Source: Burkholderiales bacterium (GTDB lineage: Bacteria > Pseudomonadota > Gammaproteobacteria > Burkholderiales > Burkholderiaceae_F). From it: DNA of 37,032 bases. Shown one piece after another: positions 16,181 to 24,311 of this stretch. Below the pieces are notes generated by a model that did no database searches, was not told the origin of the DNA, and saw only the letters and a program-made list of their open reading frames with translations. The DNA lies in contig CP070661.1 in NCBI GenBank assembly GCA_020355165.1, positions 3,517,827 to 3,554,858 on the forward strand, in the 5' to 3' direction. Within the stretch, counting starts at the first letter, position 1; every line of letters starts with the position of its first letter. A program made the position numbers and the translations under genes.

Positions 16181-17398
16181 TCAGCCAGCCGCCCGCAGCC
16201 GCGCGAAACCCGACTCGAGGTCGGCGATCAGGTCGGCCGGATCCTCGAGCCCGGCGCTGATGCGGAACAGCCGACCGCCGTAGGGCGACGGCGTCACGGT
16301 GCGCTCGGGCGATGAAGGAATCAGCAGGCTTTCGAAGCCGCCCCACGAGAACCCGTGGCCGAACAGCGCCATGCCGTCGATGAAGTCGTGGTAGTTCTTC
16401 TCGGCGATGCCGGGCTTCAGCACCACGCCGAACAGCCCGGAGGCGCCGCTCATGTCGCGCCGCCACAGCGCGTGCCCGGGATCGTCGGCGTCGGCCGGGT
16501 ACAGGATCCGCTCGACCTCCGGCTGCCGCTTCAGCCAGGCGATCATCGCCTCGGCCGTCGCCCGGTGCTGTGCCAGCCGCGCGCCCATCGAACGCAGGCC
16601 GCGCAACGCCAGCCAGCAGTCGTCGGGACTGGTCGTCAGGCCGTAGAAATGCACGGTCTCGCGCATCGGTGGCCAGGCCCGCTCGTTGCAGGTGACCGTG
16701 CCCATGATCAGATCCGAGTGACCACCGATGTACTTGGTCGCCGCGTGCAGCGACACGTCGACGCCGTGCGCCAGCGGCCGGAAGTACAGCGGCGTGGCCC
16801 AGGTGTTGTCGATCACGCTGATCGCGCCGCGGGCGCGCGCCACCTCGGCCAGCAGCGGCACGTCCTGCATCTCGAAGGTCAGCGATCCGGGCGATTCGAG
16901 GAACAGCAGCCGCGTGTTCGGCCGGAACATCGCTTCGACCGCCGCGCGGCCGCGTTCGCCCAGGCGCGGATCGTAGAAGCTCGCCTCGACGCCGAAGCGC
17001 GGCAGCGTCTGGCCGGCGAAACGCCGCGTCGGCCAGTAGACCGAGTCCGGGACCAGCACGTGGTCGCCCTGCTGCACATAGGCGAGGATCGACGCGGTGA
17101 CCGCCGCCAGGCCGGAAGGGAAGGCCCAGCTCCGATGGCCGCCCTCGAGCGCGGTCAGCGCGCGGTAGAACGCCTGGTGCGTCGGCGTGCCGTAGATGCC
17201 GTAGGGCGGCGCCGCGCCTGCCTCGGCGTCAGCGCCCTCGATGCGCTGCCGCGTGCGCTCGCGCAGTTCGGCGACGTCCCGGTGCAGCACCGTCGAGCCG
17301 CGCACCAGCGGCGGGTTGACGAAGTCGAAGCTGGCCCGGGCGTCGCGCCCGAGCGTGACCAGCTGCGTGGCGGCACGTTCCTTGTTGCCGTCGCTCAT
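16181..17398 (-). CDS. metC: Cystathionine beta-lyase (PLP-dependent Cys/Met metabolism family)
   Basis: A 405-residue PLP enzyme of the Cys/Met metabolism family, expected to split cystathionine to homocysteine, pyruvate and ammonia. The N-terminal region has NPPLVRGSTVLHRDVAEL, then YGIYGTPTHQAFYRALTALEGG. The PLP-binding lysine is K222 in HAATKYIGGHSD, preceded by VIDNTWATPLYFRPL, a form typical of proteobacterial MetC. The C-terminus has GFSWGGFESLL. Sister enzymes such as sulfhydrylases cannot be wholly excluded. It starts 33 bases after the MBL hydrolase stop on the same strand, so it probably ends a three-gene operon. Confidence 0.9.
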   Translation of the reverse strand: MSDGNKERAATQLVTLGRDARASFDFVNPPLVRGSTVLHRDVAELRERTRQRIEGADAEAGAAPPYGIYGTPTHQAFYRALTALEGGHRSWAFPSGLAAVTASILAYVQQGDHVLVPDSVYWPTRRFAGQTLPRFGVEASFYDPRLGERGRAAVEAMFRPNTRLLFLESPGSLTFEMQDVPLLAEVARARGAISVIDNTWATPLYFRPLAHGVDVSLHAATKYIGGHSDLIMGTVTCNERAWPPMRETVHFYGLTTSPDDCWLALRGLRSMGARLAQHRATAEAMIAWLKRQPEVERILYPADADDPGHALWRRDMSGASGLFGVVLKPGIAEKNYHDFIDGMALFGHGFSWGGFESLLIPSSPERTVTPSPYGGRLFRISAGLEDPADLIADLESGFARLRAAG

Positions 17399-17431
17399 TG
17401 CCTCTCCGTGCGGATCTGGGCGCCGCCGGCG

Positions 17432-18520
17432 CTAGACGGCGACGAAACGCAAGACACCGTCGTTGCCGGCGCGGCGCTCGACCCGGCCGTCGAACCACAG
17501 CGCATGCAGGTGCGCGAGCGACTCGCCGAGCGCGAAGGTCGTCTGGTGCAGGTCGAGTTCGCGCGCAAACAGCACCGGCAGGATGTCGGCCGCGCTGGCC
17601 GGCTTCGCGCAGGCGGCCAGCACCTCCTCGAGCCGCGCCTGATGGTGCGCGTGCTGCTGGGCGATGCGCCGGTGCAGGCCGTAAAACGGCTTGCCGTGCG
17701 ACGGCAGCACCAGCGTGTCCTCCGGCAGCTGCAGGTAGCGGTCGAGCGAATGAAGGTACTGAGGCAGCGGGTTGCCCTCGGGCTCGACCTCGAACACGCT
17801 GACGTTGGTCGAGATGCGCGGCAGCACCATGTCGCCCGAGATCAGCAGGCGGTCGGAGGCGCAGAACAGCGACACGTGCTCGGGCGCGTGGCCGTGGCCG
17901 ACGATCACCTCGAACACGCGGCGGGCCCCGTGCGGCCCGACGGCGATCGACTGGCCGTGCTGGATCCGCCGGTACGACGGCGGCACCGCCGGCACCAGCT
18001 TCGAGTAGTAGCCGGCGCCGCGCGCCCGCACCTTGGCCAGCGACTCCGGATCGGCCAGTCCGTGGCGGGCGAAGTGCGCGGCGCTGCGCTCGCCGGCCTC
18101 GTCGCCCAGTTCTCCCTTGGTCTGCGACAGCAGGCGGCCGATGGTCCACTCGGTGGCGCTCATCCACAGCGGCGCGCTCCAGCGACGGCGCTCGCCGCCG
18201 GCGGCCAGCCAGTGGGCGAGCCCGAGGTGGTCCGGGTGGAAGTGGGTGGCGATCAGCCGCAGCAGCGGCCGCCCGGCAAAGACCGTGTCGAAGATGTTCT
18301 CCCAGGCCGCCTTGGTCTCGTCGGAGGTGATGCCGCAGTCGACGATGGTCCAGCCTCGCACGCCGTCGATCTCGTCATCGAGCAGCCACAGGTTGATGTG
18401 GTCGAGCGCGAACGGCAGCCGCATGCGCACCCACAGCAGCCCCGGCCGCAGCTCGCTGACCTCGCCCGGCGCCGGCAGGCCGGGCCACGGGTAGACCAGT
18501 TCGTGCTCGAGCGGATTCAT
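17432..18520 (-). CDS. Metallo-beta-lactamase-fold hydrolase
   Basis: A 362-residue cytoplasmic MBL-fold hydrolase. The dinuclear metal motif HFHPDH is at residues 93-98, followed downstream by GHGHAPEH, the bridging Asp in ISGDMVLP and the last His in PSHGKPF. The C-terminus (about 285-362) carries a helical, winged-helix-like extension as in LACTB2-type proteins. Substrate unknown; such proteins hydrolyse thioesters, phosphodiesters or nucleic acids. The start codon overlaps the stop of the cyclase-like gene upstream (18517-18520), indicating coupling, and the metC-like gene follows. Confidence 0.9.
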   Translation of the reverse strand: MNPLEHELVYPWPGLPAPGEVSELRPGLLWVRMRLPFALDHINLWLLDDEIDGVRGWTIVDCGITSDETKAAWENIFDTVFAGRPLLRLIATHFHPDHLGLAHWLAAGGERRRWSAPLWMSATEWTIGRLLSQTKGELGDEAGERSAAHFARHGLADPESLAKVRARGAGYYSKLVPAVPPSYRRIQHGQSIAVGPHGARRVFEVIVGHGHAPEHVSLFCASDRLLISGDMVLPRISTNVSVFEVEPEGNPLPQYLHSLDRYLQLPEDTLVLPSHGKPFYGLHRRIAQQHAHHQARLEEVLAACAKPASAADILPVLFARELDLHQTTFALGESLAHLHALWFDGRVERRAGNDGVLRFVAV

Positions 18521-18990
18521 GCCGGCGGGCGGGGCGACTCGACCGAATAGGCCGAAGCCGGCCGGCCGTCCGGCAGTCCGACGCGGGTGGCCAGCAGCCG
18601 ATCGTGCGGCTCGAGCTGCGCCAGCTGCAGCAGCGAGCCGAGCTGCGACGAAAGCAGCACCTGCCCCGGCCGCGCCGCTGCCGCCAGGTCGCAGGCCTGC
18701 TGGACGCCGCGCTCGCCTGCGCGCGCCTCGCCGTCGGGACCGTTGGCCTCCTTGACGCCGGAGGCGAAGCCGACGCGCAGGCGGGGTTGCCGGCGCGCCG
18801 CTGCCGAACGGCAGCCGTGCAGGATCAGCTGCGTGCCGGCAGCATCGAACTGCACGAACACCGCCCGCCGGTCGTCCTGCGACAGCATGCGGGCGCCGTG
18901 GCGACGAGCCCATTCGGCGAACTCGTCGATCGCCGCCGCGTCGGGTTCGGCGGCCAGCGCGCAGCCGACGATGTGGAAACGAGCGTTCAT
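18517..18990 (-). CDS. Degenerate nucleotide-cyclase-like protein
   Basis: A 157-residue protein with no close family recognised. Its C-terminal half resembles the last third of class III nucleotide cyclase domains: LRVGFASGVKE (71-81) like the RIGIHTG strand, then GERGVQQACDLAAAARPGQVLLSSQLGSLL (about 92-121) like the segment ending in PGQVLVS. The N-terminal FHIVGCALA sits where cyclases have F.DIVGST, but the metal-binding aspartates are absent, so catalysis is unlikely. It may be a ligand-binding or regulatory remnant. It opens the operon with the MBL hydrolase (overlapping by four bases) and metC. The ATG at 18990 is preferred to an upstream start at 19029. Confidence 0.65.
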   Translation of the reverse strand: MNARFHIVGCALAAEPDAAAIDEFAEWARRHGARMLSQDDRRAVFVQFDAAGTQLILHGCRSAAARRQPRLRVGFASGVKEANGPDGEARAGERGVQQACDLAAAARPGQVLLSSQLGSLLQLAQLEPHDRLLATRVGLPDGRPASAYSVESPRPPA

Positions 18991-19055
18991 CGCGAATCTT
19001 CTGTGGCGGGCCGGCCGTCGCAGGCGCATCCGGCGCGAGCCAGGCCCGCGGCTGC

Positions 19056-19061
19056 ATTATC
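19056..19061 (-). promoter_or_regulatory. Candidate -10 of the cyclase-like/MBL/metC operon
   Basis: GATAAT on the minus strand, 66 bases upstream of the ATG at 18990 in the divergent gap. No convincing -35 is visible. Confidence 0.3.
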
Positions 19062-19075
19062 GTCGCTCTGTTGCC

Positions 19076-19097
19076 GCCGCCCTGACCGCAGGGCGGC
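19076..19097. repeat. Perfect 9-bp inverted repeat
   Basis: GCCGCCCTG, a four-base loop ACCG, then CAGGGCGGC, in the gap between the divergent cyclase-like and terB genes. It has no T-tract, so it is not an intrinsic terminator. It could be an operator or a leader stem-loop of terB. Confidence 0.5.
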
Positions 19098-19127
19098 CGA
19101 ACCCCTCCGCCGCGCGACCGCAGAGCA

Positions 19128-19583
19128 ATGCTCAAAGCCATCCGTGACTTCTTCGACCGCCACATCGGCCAGGCCGACGAGCCGGCGCAGGAAGCGCAGC
19201 GCCTGCAGCTGGCCACGGCAGCCCTGCTGGTCGAGGTCGTCCGCGGCGACGGCAGCATCGCGCCGGCCGAGCGCGAGGCCCTGCTGGCAGCCATCGGCGC
19301 CAAGTTCGGGCTGGCCGCCGGCGAGGCCGCGGCGCTGGTCGAACTGGCCGAGCAGGAGAGCCGGCAGGCCAGCGACTACTACCAGTTCACCTCGCTGATC
19401 AACCGCAACTTCTCGCCGCCGCAGAAGGTGCGCGTGATCGAGCTGATGTGGCGGGTCGCCTACGCCGACGCGTCGCTCAGCGCGCACGAACAGCACGTGC
19501 TGCGCAAGATCGCCGAGCTGCTGTACGTGCCGCACGGCGACTACATCGCGGCGAAGATGCGGGCGCGCGATGCGGCCGGCTGA
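19128..19583 (+). CDS. TerB-like (tellurite resistance/DjlA N-terminal domain) protein
   Basis: A 151-residue all-helical protein of the TerB family. The domain spans about residues 25-145 with GDGSIAPAEREALL and, after the internal repeat, YADASLSAHEQHVLRKIAELL; these acidic loops (D..I...E and D..L...E) are the presumed metal-binding sites of the fold. It is a stand-alone TerB without other ter genes, a form common in proteobacteria and of unknown role, so tellurite resistance should not be assumed. The start ATG 19128 directly follows a GCAGAG box. It converges on recQ with eight bases between. Confidence 0.88.
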   Translation: MLKAIRDFFDRHIGQADEPAQEAQRLQLATAALLVEVVRGDGSIAPAEREALLAAIGAKFGLAAGEAAALVELAEQESRQASDYYQFTSLINRNFSPPQKVRVIELMWRVAYADASLSAHEQHVLRKIAELLYVPHGDYIAAKMRARDAAG

Positions 19584-19591
19584 GCGGCGCC

Positions 19592-21400
19592 TCAGCCGCT
19601 GACCAGCGCCAGCAGCTGCGCGCCGTAATTGGCGAGCCTGCGCTCGCCGAGACCGGGGATCGACCGCAGCGCCTCGATGCTCGGCGGTCGCGCTTGGGCG
19701 ATCGCCTGCAGCGTGCTGTCGTGGAGCACGACGTAGGCCGGCACGCCGCGGCTGCGGGCGACCTGCCCGCGCCAGGCGCGCAGCCGGTCGAACAGCTCGG
19801 CCGCCGCCGGGTCGAGGGCGGCGGCGGTGGTCCCCTTCGCCGGCCTCGACTTGCCGCGCACCGTGACGGGCCGGTGGCGCAGTTCGACGCGCCGCTCGCC
19901 GCGCAGCACGGCGCGGCTGGCCTCGGCCAGGCGCAGCACGTTGAAGCGCTGGTGGTCGACCTCGACCAGGTGCTGCGCCACCAGCTGGCGCAGCAGCAGC
20001 CGCCAGTCGGCCTCCGGCACGTCGGCGCCGACGCCGAAGGTGCTGAGCCTGTCGTGGCCGAACCGCTGCACCTTGTCGGTGAGCCGGCCGCGCAGCACGT
20101 CGATGACGTGCGTGGCGGCGAAGCCGAAGCCGCCTGCCTGCCGGCAGCGGTAGATGCACGACAGCAGCTTGCGCGCGTCGTCGCTGGCGTCGCGCACCTG
20201 CGGCGGCGACAGGCAGTTGTCGCAGTTGCCGCACGGCGCGCTTGCCTCGCCGAAGTAGGCCAGCAGCCGCACGCGCCGGCAGTCGGCGGCCTCGGCCAGG
20301 CCGAGCATCGCGTCGAGCTTGGCCATCGACAGCCGTTTGTAGGCGTCGTCCGCCTCCGACATCTCGATCAGCCGCCGCTGCTGCACCACGTCGGCCAGCC
20401 CGTAGGTCATCCAGGCGTCGGCCGCTGCGCCGTCGCGGCCGGCGCGCCCGGTCTCCTGGAAGTAGCCCTCGATGCTCTTCGGCATGTCGAGGTGGGCGAC
20501 GAAGCGCACGTCCGGCTTGTCGATGCCCATGCCGAAGGCGATCGTGGCGACGATCACCCTGCCCTCCTCGGCCTTGAACAGGCGCTGGTTCTCGGTCCGC
20601 GCGGCGGCGTCCATGCCGGCGTGGTAGGCCGCCGCGGCGATGCCGTGCGCGACCAGGAACCGTGCCACCTCCTCGACGGTGTGGCGGGCCAGCGCATAGA
20701 CGATGCCGGCCTCGCCGGGATGCTCCTCGCTGATGAAGCGCAGCAGCTGCTCGCGCGGCTCGCGCTTCTCGACGATCCGGTAGCGGATGTTCGGCCGGTC
20801 GAAACTGGCGACGAACATGCGCGCGTCGACCAGCAGCCGCTCGACGATCTCGCGCCGCGTCGGCACGTCGGCAGTGGCGGTCAGGGCGATGCGAGGCACA
20901 TCCGGCCAGCGTTCGCGCAGCACGGCCAGCTGGCCGTACTCGGGGCGGAAGTCGTGCCCCCACTGCGACACGCAGTGCGCCTCGTCGATGGCGAACAGCG
21001 CGATCTGGCACTCGTCGAGCAGCCGCTGGCAGCGCTCGGCGAGCAGCCGTTCCGGCGCCAGGTAGACCAGGTCGAGCTCGCCGCGCCGCATCGCGGCTTC
21101 CACCGCCGCCGCCTGGCGCGGCGGCAGCGTCGAGTTCAGAAACGCGGCGCGCACGCCGAGCTCCCGCAGCGCCGCCACCTGGTCGGCCATCAGCGCGATC
21201 AGCGGCGAGACGACCACGCCGACGCCCCGCCGCAGCAGCGCCGGGATCTGGTAGCAGACCGACTTGCCGCCGCCGGTGGGCATCAGCACCAGGGCGTCGC
21301 CGCCGGCGGCGACGTGGTCGATCACCTCGCGCTGGAAGCCGCGGAAGCTCGAGTAGCCGAAGACCTCGCGCAGCACCGACTGCGCCGTGCGCCCGTTCAT
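19592..21400 (-). CDS. recQ: ATP-dependent DNA helicase RecQ
   Basis: A 602-residue 3'-5' superfamily 2 helicase acting in recombination and fork repair. The Q motif is FRGFQREVI (19-27), Walker A PTGGGKS is 41-47, and the DEAH box is 139-142 within IDEAHCVSQWGHDFRPEY. Motif VI region QETGRAGRDG follows. A four-Cys zinc site (C..; CGNCDNC) begins the RQC domain at about 350-385, with a winged helix around 390-500, and an HRDC domain closes the protein (about 525-602, ending ERRLANYGAQLLALVSG). Domains and length are normal for bacterial RecQ. ATG 21400 is chosen; a TTG at 21418 would add six residues. Confidence 0.97.
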   Translation of the reverse strand: MNGRTAQSVLREVFGYSSFRGFQREVIDHVAAGGDALVLMPTGGGKSVCYQIPALLRRGVGVVVSPLIALMADQVAALRELGVRAAFLNSTLPPRQAAAVEAAMRRGELDLVYLAPERLLAERCQRLLDECQIALFAIDEAHCVSQWGHDFRPEYGQLAVLRERWPDVPRIALTATADVPTRREIVERLLVDARMFVASFDRPNIRYRIVEKREPREQLLRFISEEHPGEAGIVYALARHTVEEVARFLVAHGIAAAAYHAGMDAAARTENQRLFKAEEGRVIVATIAFGMGIDKPDVRFVAHLDMPKSIEGYFQETGRAGRDGAAADAWMTYGLADVVQQRRLIEMSEADDAYKRLSMAKLDAMLGLAEAADCRRVRLLAYFGEASAPCGNCDNCLSPPQVRDASDDARKLLSCIYRCRQAGGFGFAATHVIDVLRGRLTDKVQRFGHDRLSTFGVGADVPEADWRLLLRQLVAQHLVEVDHQRFNVLRLAEASRAVLRGERRVELRHRPVTVRGKSRPAKGTTAAALDPAAAELFDRLRAWRGQVARSRGVPAYVVLHDSTLQAIAQARPPSIEALRSIPGLGERRLANYGAQLLALVSG

Positions 21401-21476
21401 GGGCAGCGAGGTTAGCAATTGCGACGGAGCGCGGAATTCGAGGCCTGGGCTGCGCGCCGGCGGCGGCGCCGCGAGC

Positions 21477-21482
21477 TACGAT
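21477..21482 (+). promoter_or_regulatory. Candidate -10 for the membrane-protein gene
   Basis: TACGAT 27 bases upstream of ATG 21509, in the gap divergent from recQ. No -35 is evident at 16-18 bases. Confidence 0.3.
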
Positions 21483-21508
21483 CTGCACCAGTTCCTGGAG
21501 CGCGTTCG

Positions 21509-21976
21509 ATGTCCGCCGACCTCAATGTCCAAGACGCCGAGCCGTCGAGCAGCGAGTACAGCACCGCCTGGGTGGCCTACGCGCTGCAGGCCACCGGCGT
21601 GTTCGGCTTCGTTCTCGGCCCGCTGGCCGGCCTGATCGTCAGCTATGCGCGCCGCGACGCGGAGGGAGCCGGCTTCGTCGCCTCGCACCACCGCTGGCTG
21701 ATCGCCACCTTCTGGTGGACGCTGCTCGGCTACCTCGTCTGCCTGGGGGTGATTTTCGCCGGGGCGTGGCCGATCATCAGCGAGGTCATCCGCGAGGCGA
21801 TCCGCGCCGGCGGCCATGTGCGGGAGTTCAGCCTCGGCATCGCCTGGGAGTCGATCTTCGCCACCGTCGGCGCGGCGATGCTCGGCGGCCTGGGCATGCT
21901 CGCCGTCTGGATCTGGAACCTGTACCGGATCGTCCGCGGCGGCCTGCGCCTGGCCAACCGCAGCCCGGCGCCCTAG
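21509..21976 (+). CDS. DUF4870-like membrane protein
   Basis: A 155-residue predicted inner-membrane protein with three hydrophobic segments at about residues 22-46, 63-90 and 113-142. The first part (TAWVAYALQATGVFG, then GPLAGLIVSYARR) and the loop SHHRWLIATFWWTLLGYLV fit the small DUF4870 type of membrane proteins. No function is known. GGAG eight bases before ATG 21509 supports the start; the reading frame stays open upstream but without family-like sequence. It stands alone, divergent from recQ. Confidence 0.8.
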   Translation: MSADLNVQDAEPSSSEYSTAWVAYALQATGVFGFVLGPLAGLIVSYARRDAEGAGFVASHHRWLIATFWWTLLGYLVCLGVIFAGAWPIISEVIREAIRAGGHVREFSLGIAWESIFATVGAAMLGGLGMLAVWIWNLYRIVRGGLRLANRSPAP

Positions 21977-22029
21977 GGCCCGTTGACACCAATGGCGGCA
22001 GCCCGCCGGCGCCGCGGCCGGCGCGCGGC

Positions 22030-22035
22030 TACGAT
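22030..22035 (+). promoter_or_regulatory. Candidate -10 for the first thioesterase gene
   Basis: TACGAT 34 bases before ATG 22069. A TTGACA at 21983-21988 is too far upstream (41 bases) to pair with it. Confidence 0.3.
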
Positions 22036-22068
22036 TGGGGCCTTTCGCCCCGCCGATCAGCCGCCGCG

Positions 22069-22521
22069 ATGAACTTCACAGCCGTCAACCCGCAGTTCGA
22101 GCAGCGCGTGCGCGACTCGTTCGCGCGCCAGGCGGCGATGGCGCTGATCGGCGCGACGATGACGCAGGTCGAGCCCGGCCGCTGCGCGATCGAGCTGCCG
22201 GTGCGCGAGGACCTGACCCAGCAGCACAAGTTCGTGCACGGCGGCGTGGTCGGCATGATCGCCGACTCGGCCGGCGGCTACGCGGCCTTCACGCTGATGC
22301 CGGCCGACGCGTCGGTCCTGACGGTCGAGTTCAAGATCAACATGCTGGCGCCGGCGCGGGGCGAGCGGCTGATCGCCCGCGGCGCGGTGCTCAAGCCCGG
22401 CCGCACGCTGTCGATCGCGCGCGCCGACGTGTGGGCGGTCGAGGCGGGCCGCGAGACGCTGGTCGCCGCCACCCAGCAGACGCTGATGGTGATGCACGGC
22501 ATGAGCGAAGAAAGGCTCTGA
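22069..22521 (+). CDS. PaaI-family hotdog thioesterase
   Basis: A 150-residue single hotdog-fold protein expected to hydrolyse acyl- or aryl-CoA thioesters. The family core is V-H57-G-G-V-V-G-M-I-A-D66: the HGG turn followed by the catalytic Asp. The hydrophobic strands SVLTVEFKINMLAPA and the C-terminus ETLVAATQQTLMVM complete the fold. It precedes isovaleryl-CoA dehydrogenase by 73 bases, so it may trim CoA esters of that pathway, but PaaI homologues vary in substrate. ATG 22069 is chosen because it gives the normal length. Confidence 0.9.
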   Translation: MNFTAVNPQFEQRVRDSFARQAAMALIGATMTQVEPGRCAIELPVREDLTQQHKFVHGGVVGMIADSAGGYAAFTLMPADASVLTVEFKINMLAPARGERLIARGAVLKPGRTLSIARADVWAVEAGRETLVAATQQTLMVMHGMSEERL

Positions 22522-22530
22522 CGACGAAAC

Positions 22531-22570
22531 GCCGCCGCCCCGGCCCGTGCGGCCCGTGCGCCGCGGCGGC
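22531..22570. repeat. Stem-loop with tandem 9-mer upstream of ivd
   Basis: Inverted arms GCCGCCGC (22531-22538) and GCGGCGGC (22563-22570) enclose two head-to-tail copies of GGCCCGTGC (22542-22550 and 22551-22559). It lies between the thioesterase stop and the ivd ribosome binding site. Without a T-tract it is not a classical terminator. Confidence 0.4.
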
Positions 22571-22594
22571 GAGCACTGATCACTGGAGACAGCC

Positions 22595-23773
22595 ATGCAG
22601 CTTCCCGGCCTGGACTTTGGACTCGGCGAGGACATCGAGGCATTGCGCGACGCGGTGCGCGACTTCGCGCAGGCCGAGATCGCGCCGCACGCGGCCGAGA
22701 TCGACCGCTCCGACCAGTTCCCGATGGCGCTGTGGCCGAAGATGGGCGCGCTCGGCGTGCTCGGCATCACGGTGGCCGAGGACTACGGCGGCGCCGACAT
22801 GGGCTACCTGGCGCACATGATCGCGATGGAGGAGATCAGCCGCGCCTCGGCCTCGATCGGCCTGTCCTACGGCGCGCATTCCAACCTGTGCGTCAACCAG
22901 ATCCACCGCAACGGCACCGCGGCGCAGAAGCGCAGGTACCTGCCGAAGCTGGTCTCCGGCGAGCACGTCGGCGCGCTGGCGATGAGCGAGCCCGGCGCCG
23001 GCTCCGACGTGATCAGCATGAAGCTGAAGGCCGAGGACAAGGGCGGCTACTACCTGCTCAACGGCACCAAGATGTGGATCACCAACGGCCCCGATGCCGA
23101 CACCATGGTGGTCTACGGCAAGACCGAGCCGGAGATGGGCGCCCGCGGGGTGACCGCCTTCCTGGTCGAGAAGGGCATGAAGGGCTTTTCGACGGCGCAG
23201 AAGCTCGACAAGCTCGGCATGCGCGGCTCGCATACCGGCGAGATGGTGTTCCAGGACGTCGAGGTGCCGGCCGAGAACGTGCTCGGCGAGGTCAACGGCG
23301 GCGCCCGCGTGCTGATGAGCGGGCTCGACTACGAGCGGGCGGTGCTCGCCGCCGGGCCGATCGGCATCATGCAGGCGGTGATGGACAACGTGGTCCCGTA
23401 CACGCACGACCGCAGGCAGTTCGGCCAGTCGATCGGCGAGTTCCAGCTGATCCAGGGCAAGGTCGCCGACATGTACACCGTGCTGCAGGCGGCGCGCAGC
23501 TTCTGCTACACGGTCGGCAAGAACCTCGACCAGCTGGGCAGGGAGCACGTGCGCCGGGTGCGCAAGGACTGCGCCAGCGTGATCCTGTGGTGCGCCGAGA
23601 AGGCCACCTGGATGGCCGGCGAAGGGATCCAGATCTTCGGCGGCAACGGCTACATCAACGAGTATCCGCTCGGCCGCCTGTGGCGCGACGCCAAGCTGTA
23701 CGAGATCGGCGCCGGGACCAGCGAGATCCGCAGGATGCTGATCGGCCGCGAACTGTTCACCGAGACGATGTGA
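22595..23773 (+). CDS. ivd: Isovaleryl-CoA dehydrogenase
   Basis: A 392-residue acyl-CoA dehydrogenase that oxidises isovaleryl-CoA to 3-methylcrotonyl-CoA in leucine breakdown, passing electrons to ETF. The catalytic base is E247 in [13 protein letters not shown], the helix-G position that sets isovaleryl-CoA dehydrogenases apart from most of the family; the C-terminal site reads [12 protein letters not shown], with Gly where others have Glu. FAD-binding blocks [10 protein letters not shown] and WITNGPDAD are present, as is [22 protein letters not shown] precedes ATG 22595. The liuB/liuD carboxylase genes that usually follow are absent here. Confidence 0.94.
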   Translation: MQLPGLDFGLGEDIEALRDAVRDFAQAEIAPHAAEIDRSDQFPMALWPKMGALGVLGITVAEDYGGADMGYLAHMIAMEEISRASASIGLSYGAHSNLCVNQIHRNGTAAQKRRYLPKLVSGEHVGALAMSEPGAGSDVISMKLKAEDKGGYYLLNGTKMWITNGPDADTMVVYGKTEPEMGARGVTAFLVEKGMKGFSTAQKLDKLGMRGSHTGEMVFQDVEVPAENVLGEVNGGARVLMSGLDYERAVLAAGPIGIMQAVMDNVVPYTHDRRQFGQSIGEFQLIQGKVADMYTVLQAARSFCYTVGKNLDQLGREHVRRVRKDCASVILWCAEKATWMAGEGIQIFGGNGYINEYPLGRLWRDAKLYEIGAGTSEIRRMLIGRELFTETM

Positions 23774-24297
23774 CGCCGAGGTTGCCGCTTGCGGTCGATG
23801 GCTGGTGCCTGCGCGCCTGGCGCCAGTCCGATGCGCCATCGCTGGCGCAGCACGCTGACGACATCGAGGTCTGGCGCAACATGAGCGACCACTTTCCGCA
23901 TCCCTACACGCTGGAGCTCGCGCAGCACTGGATCACGCAGGGCCAGATCGAATTCGGCGGCGAGCACTGGGCAATCACGCTCGACGACGTCGCCGTCGGC
24001 GGCTGCGGCCTGCACCCCGGGACCGGCCGGTTCGCCTGCGAAGTCGAAGTCGGCTACTGGTTGGGCCGGGCGTACTGGGGGCGCGGCGTCGCCACCGAGA
24101 TCGTGCGGGTGCTGACCGAGCGCGCCTTCGCCATGCCGGGCGTGGTGCGCGTCTTCGCCGGCGTGCATGCCGACAACCGGGCGTCGATGCGCGTGCTGGA
24201 AAGGAACGGCTTCGCGCGCGAAGGCCTGTTGCGCAAGAACAGGTCGAAGGCTGGCCGGGCGATCGACAGTGTGATCTACGCGAAGATTGCGGCCTGA
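23770..24297 (+). CDS. GNAT acetyltransferase, RimJ/RimL type
   Basis: A 175-residue acetyltransferase of the RimJ/RimL-like GNAT group. It begins [18 protein letters not shown]; the acetyl-CoA loop is in [18 protein letters not shown] (G104-R105-G106-V107-A108), and [17 protein letters not shown] follows, the standard second half. The substrate may be a protein N-terminus, an amino acid or a small amine. The start is a GTG at 23770 that overlaps the ivd stop (GTGA), so its translation is coupled to ivd, an unusual partner. The thioesterase gene follows after 14 bases. Confidence 0.9.
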   Translation: MTPRLPLAVDGWCLRAWRQSDAPSLAQHADDIEVWRNMSDHFPHPYTLELAQHWITQGQIEFGGEHWAITLDDVAVGGCGLHPGTGRFACEVEVGYWLGRAYWGRGVATEIVRVLTERAFAMPGVVRVFAGVHADNRASMRVLERNGFAREGLLRKNRSKAGRAIDSVIYAKIAA

Positions 24298-24311
24298 ACG
24301 GAGGGTCGGCG

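Noticed and set aside
19128-19583. Tellurite resistance function for the TerB-like gene
   Set aside because: Stand-alone TerB without terA/C/D/E/Z genes; the name alone does not support this role.
18987-21488. 833-residue minus-strand frame covering recQ and beyond
   Set aside because: It is out of frame with RecQ, which has complete helicase motifs, and is Arg/Ala-rich.
21983-21988. TTGACA that looks like a -35
   Set aside because: The nearest -10-like hexamer is 41 bases away and nothing suitable lies at 16-18 bases.
21992-22072. 26-codon frame ending in a stop that overlaps the thioesterase start
   Set aside because: Arg/Ala-rich product with no ribosome binding site; the overlap is likely chance in GC-rich DNA.
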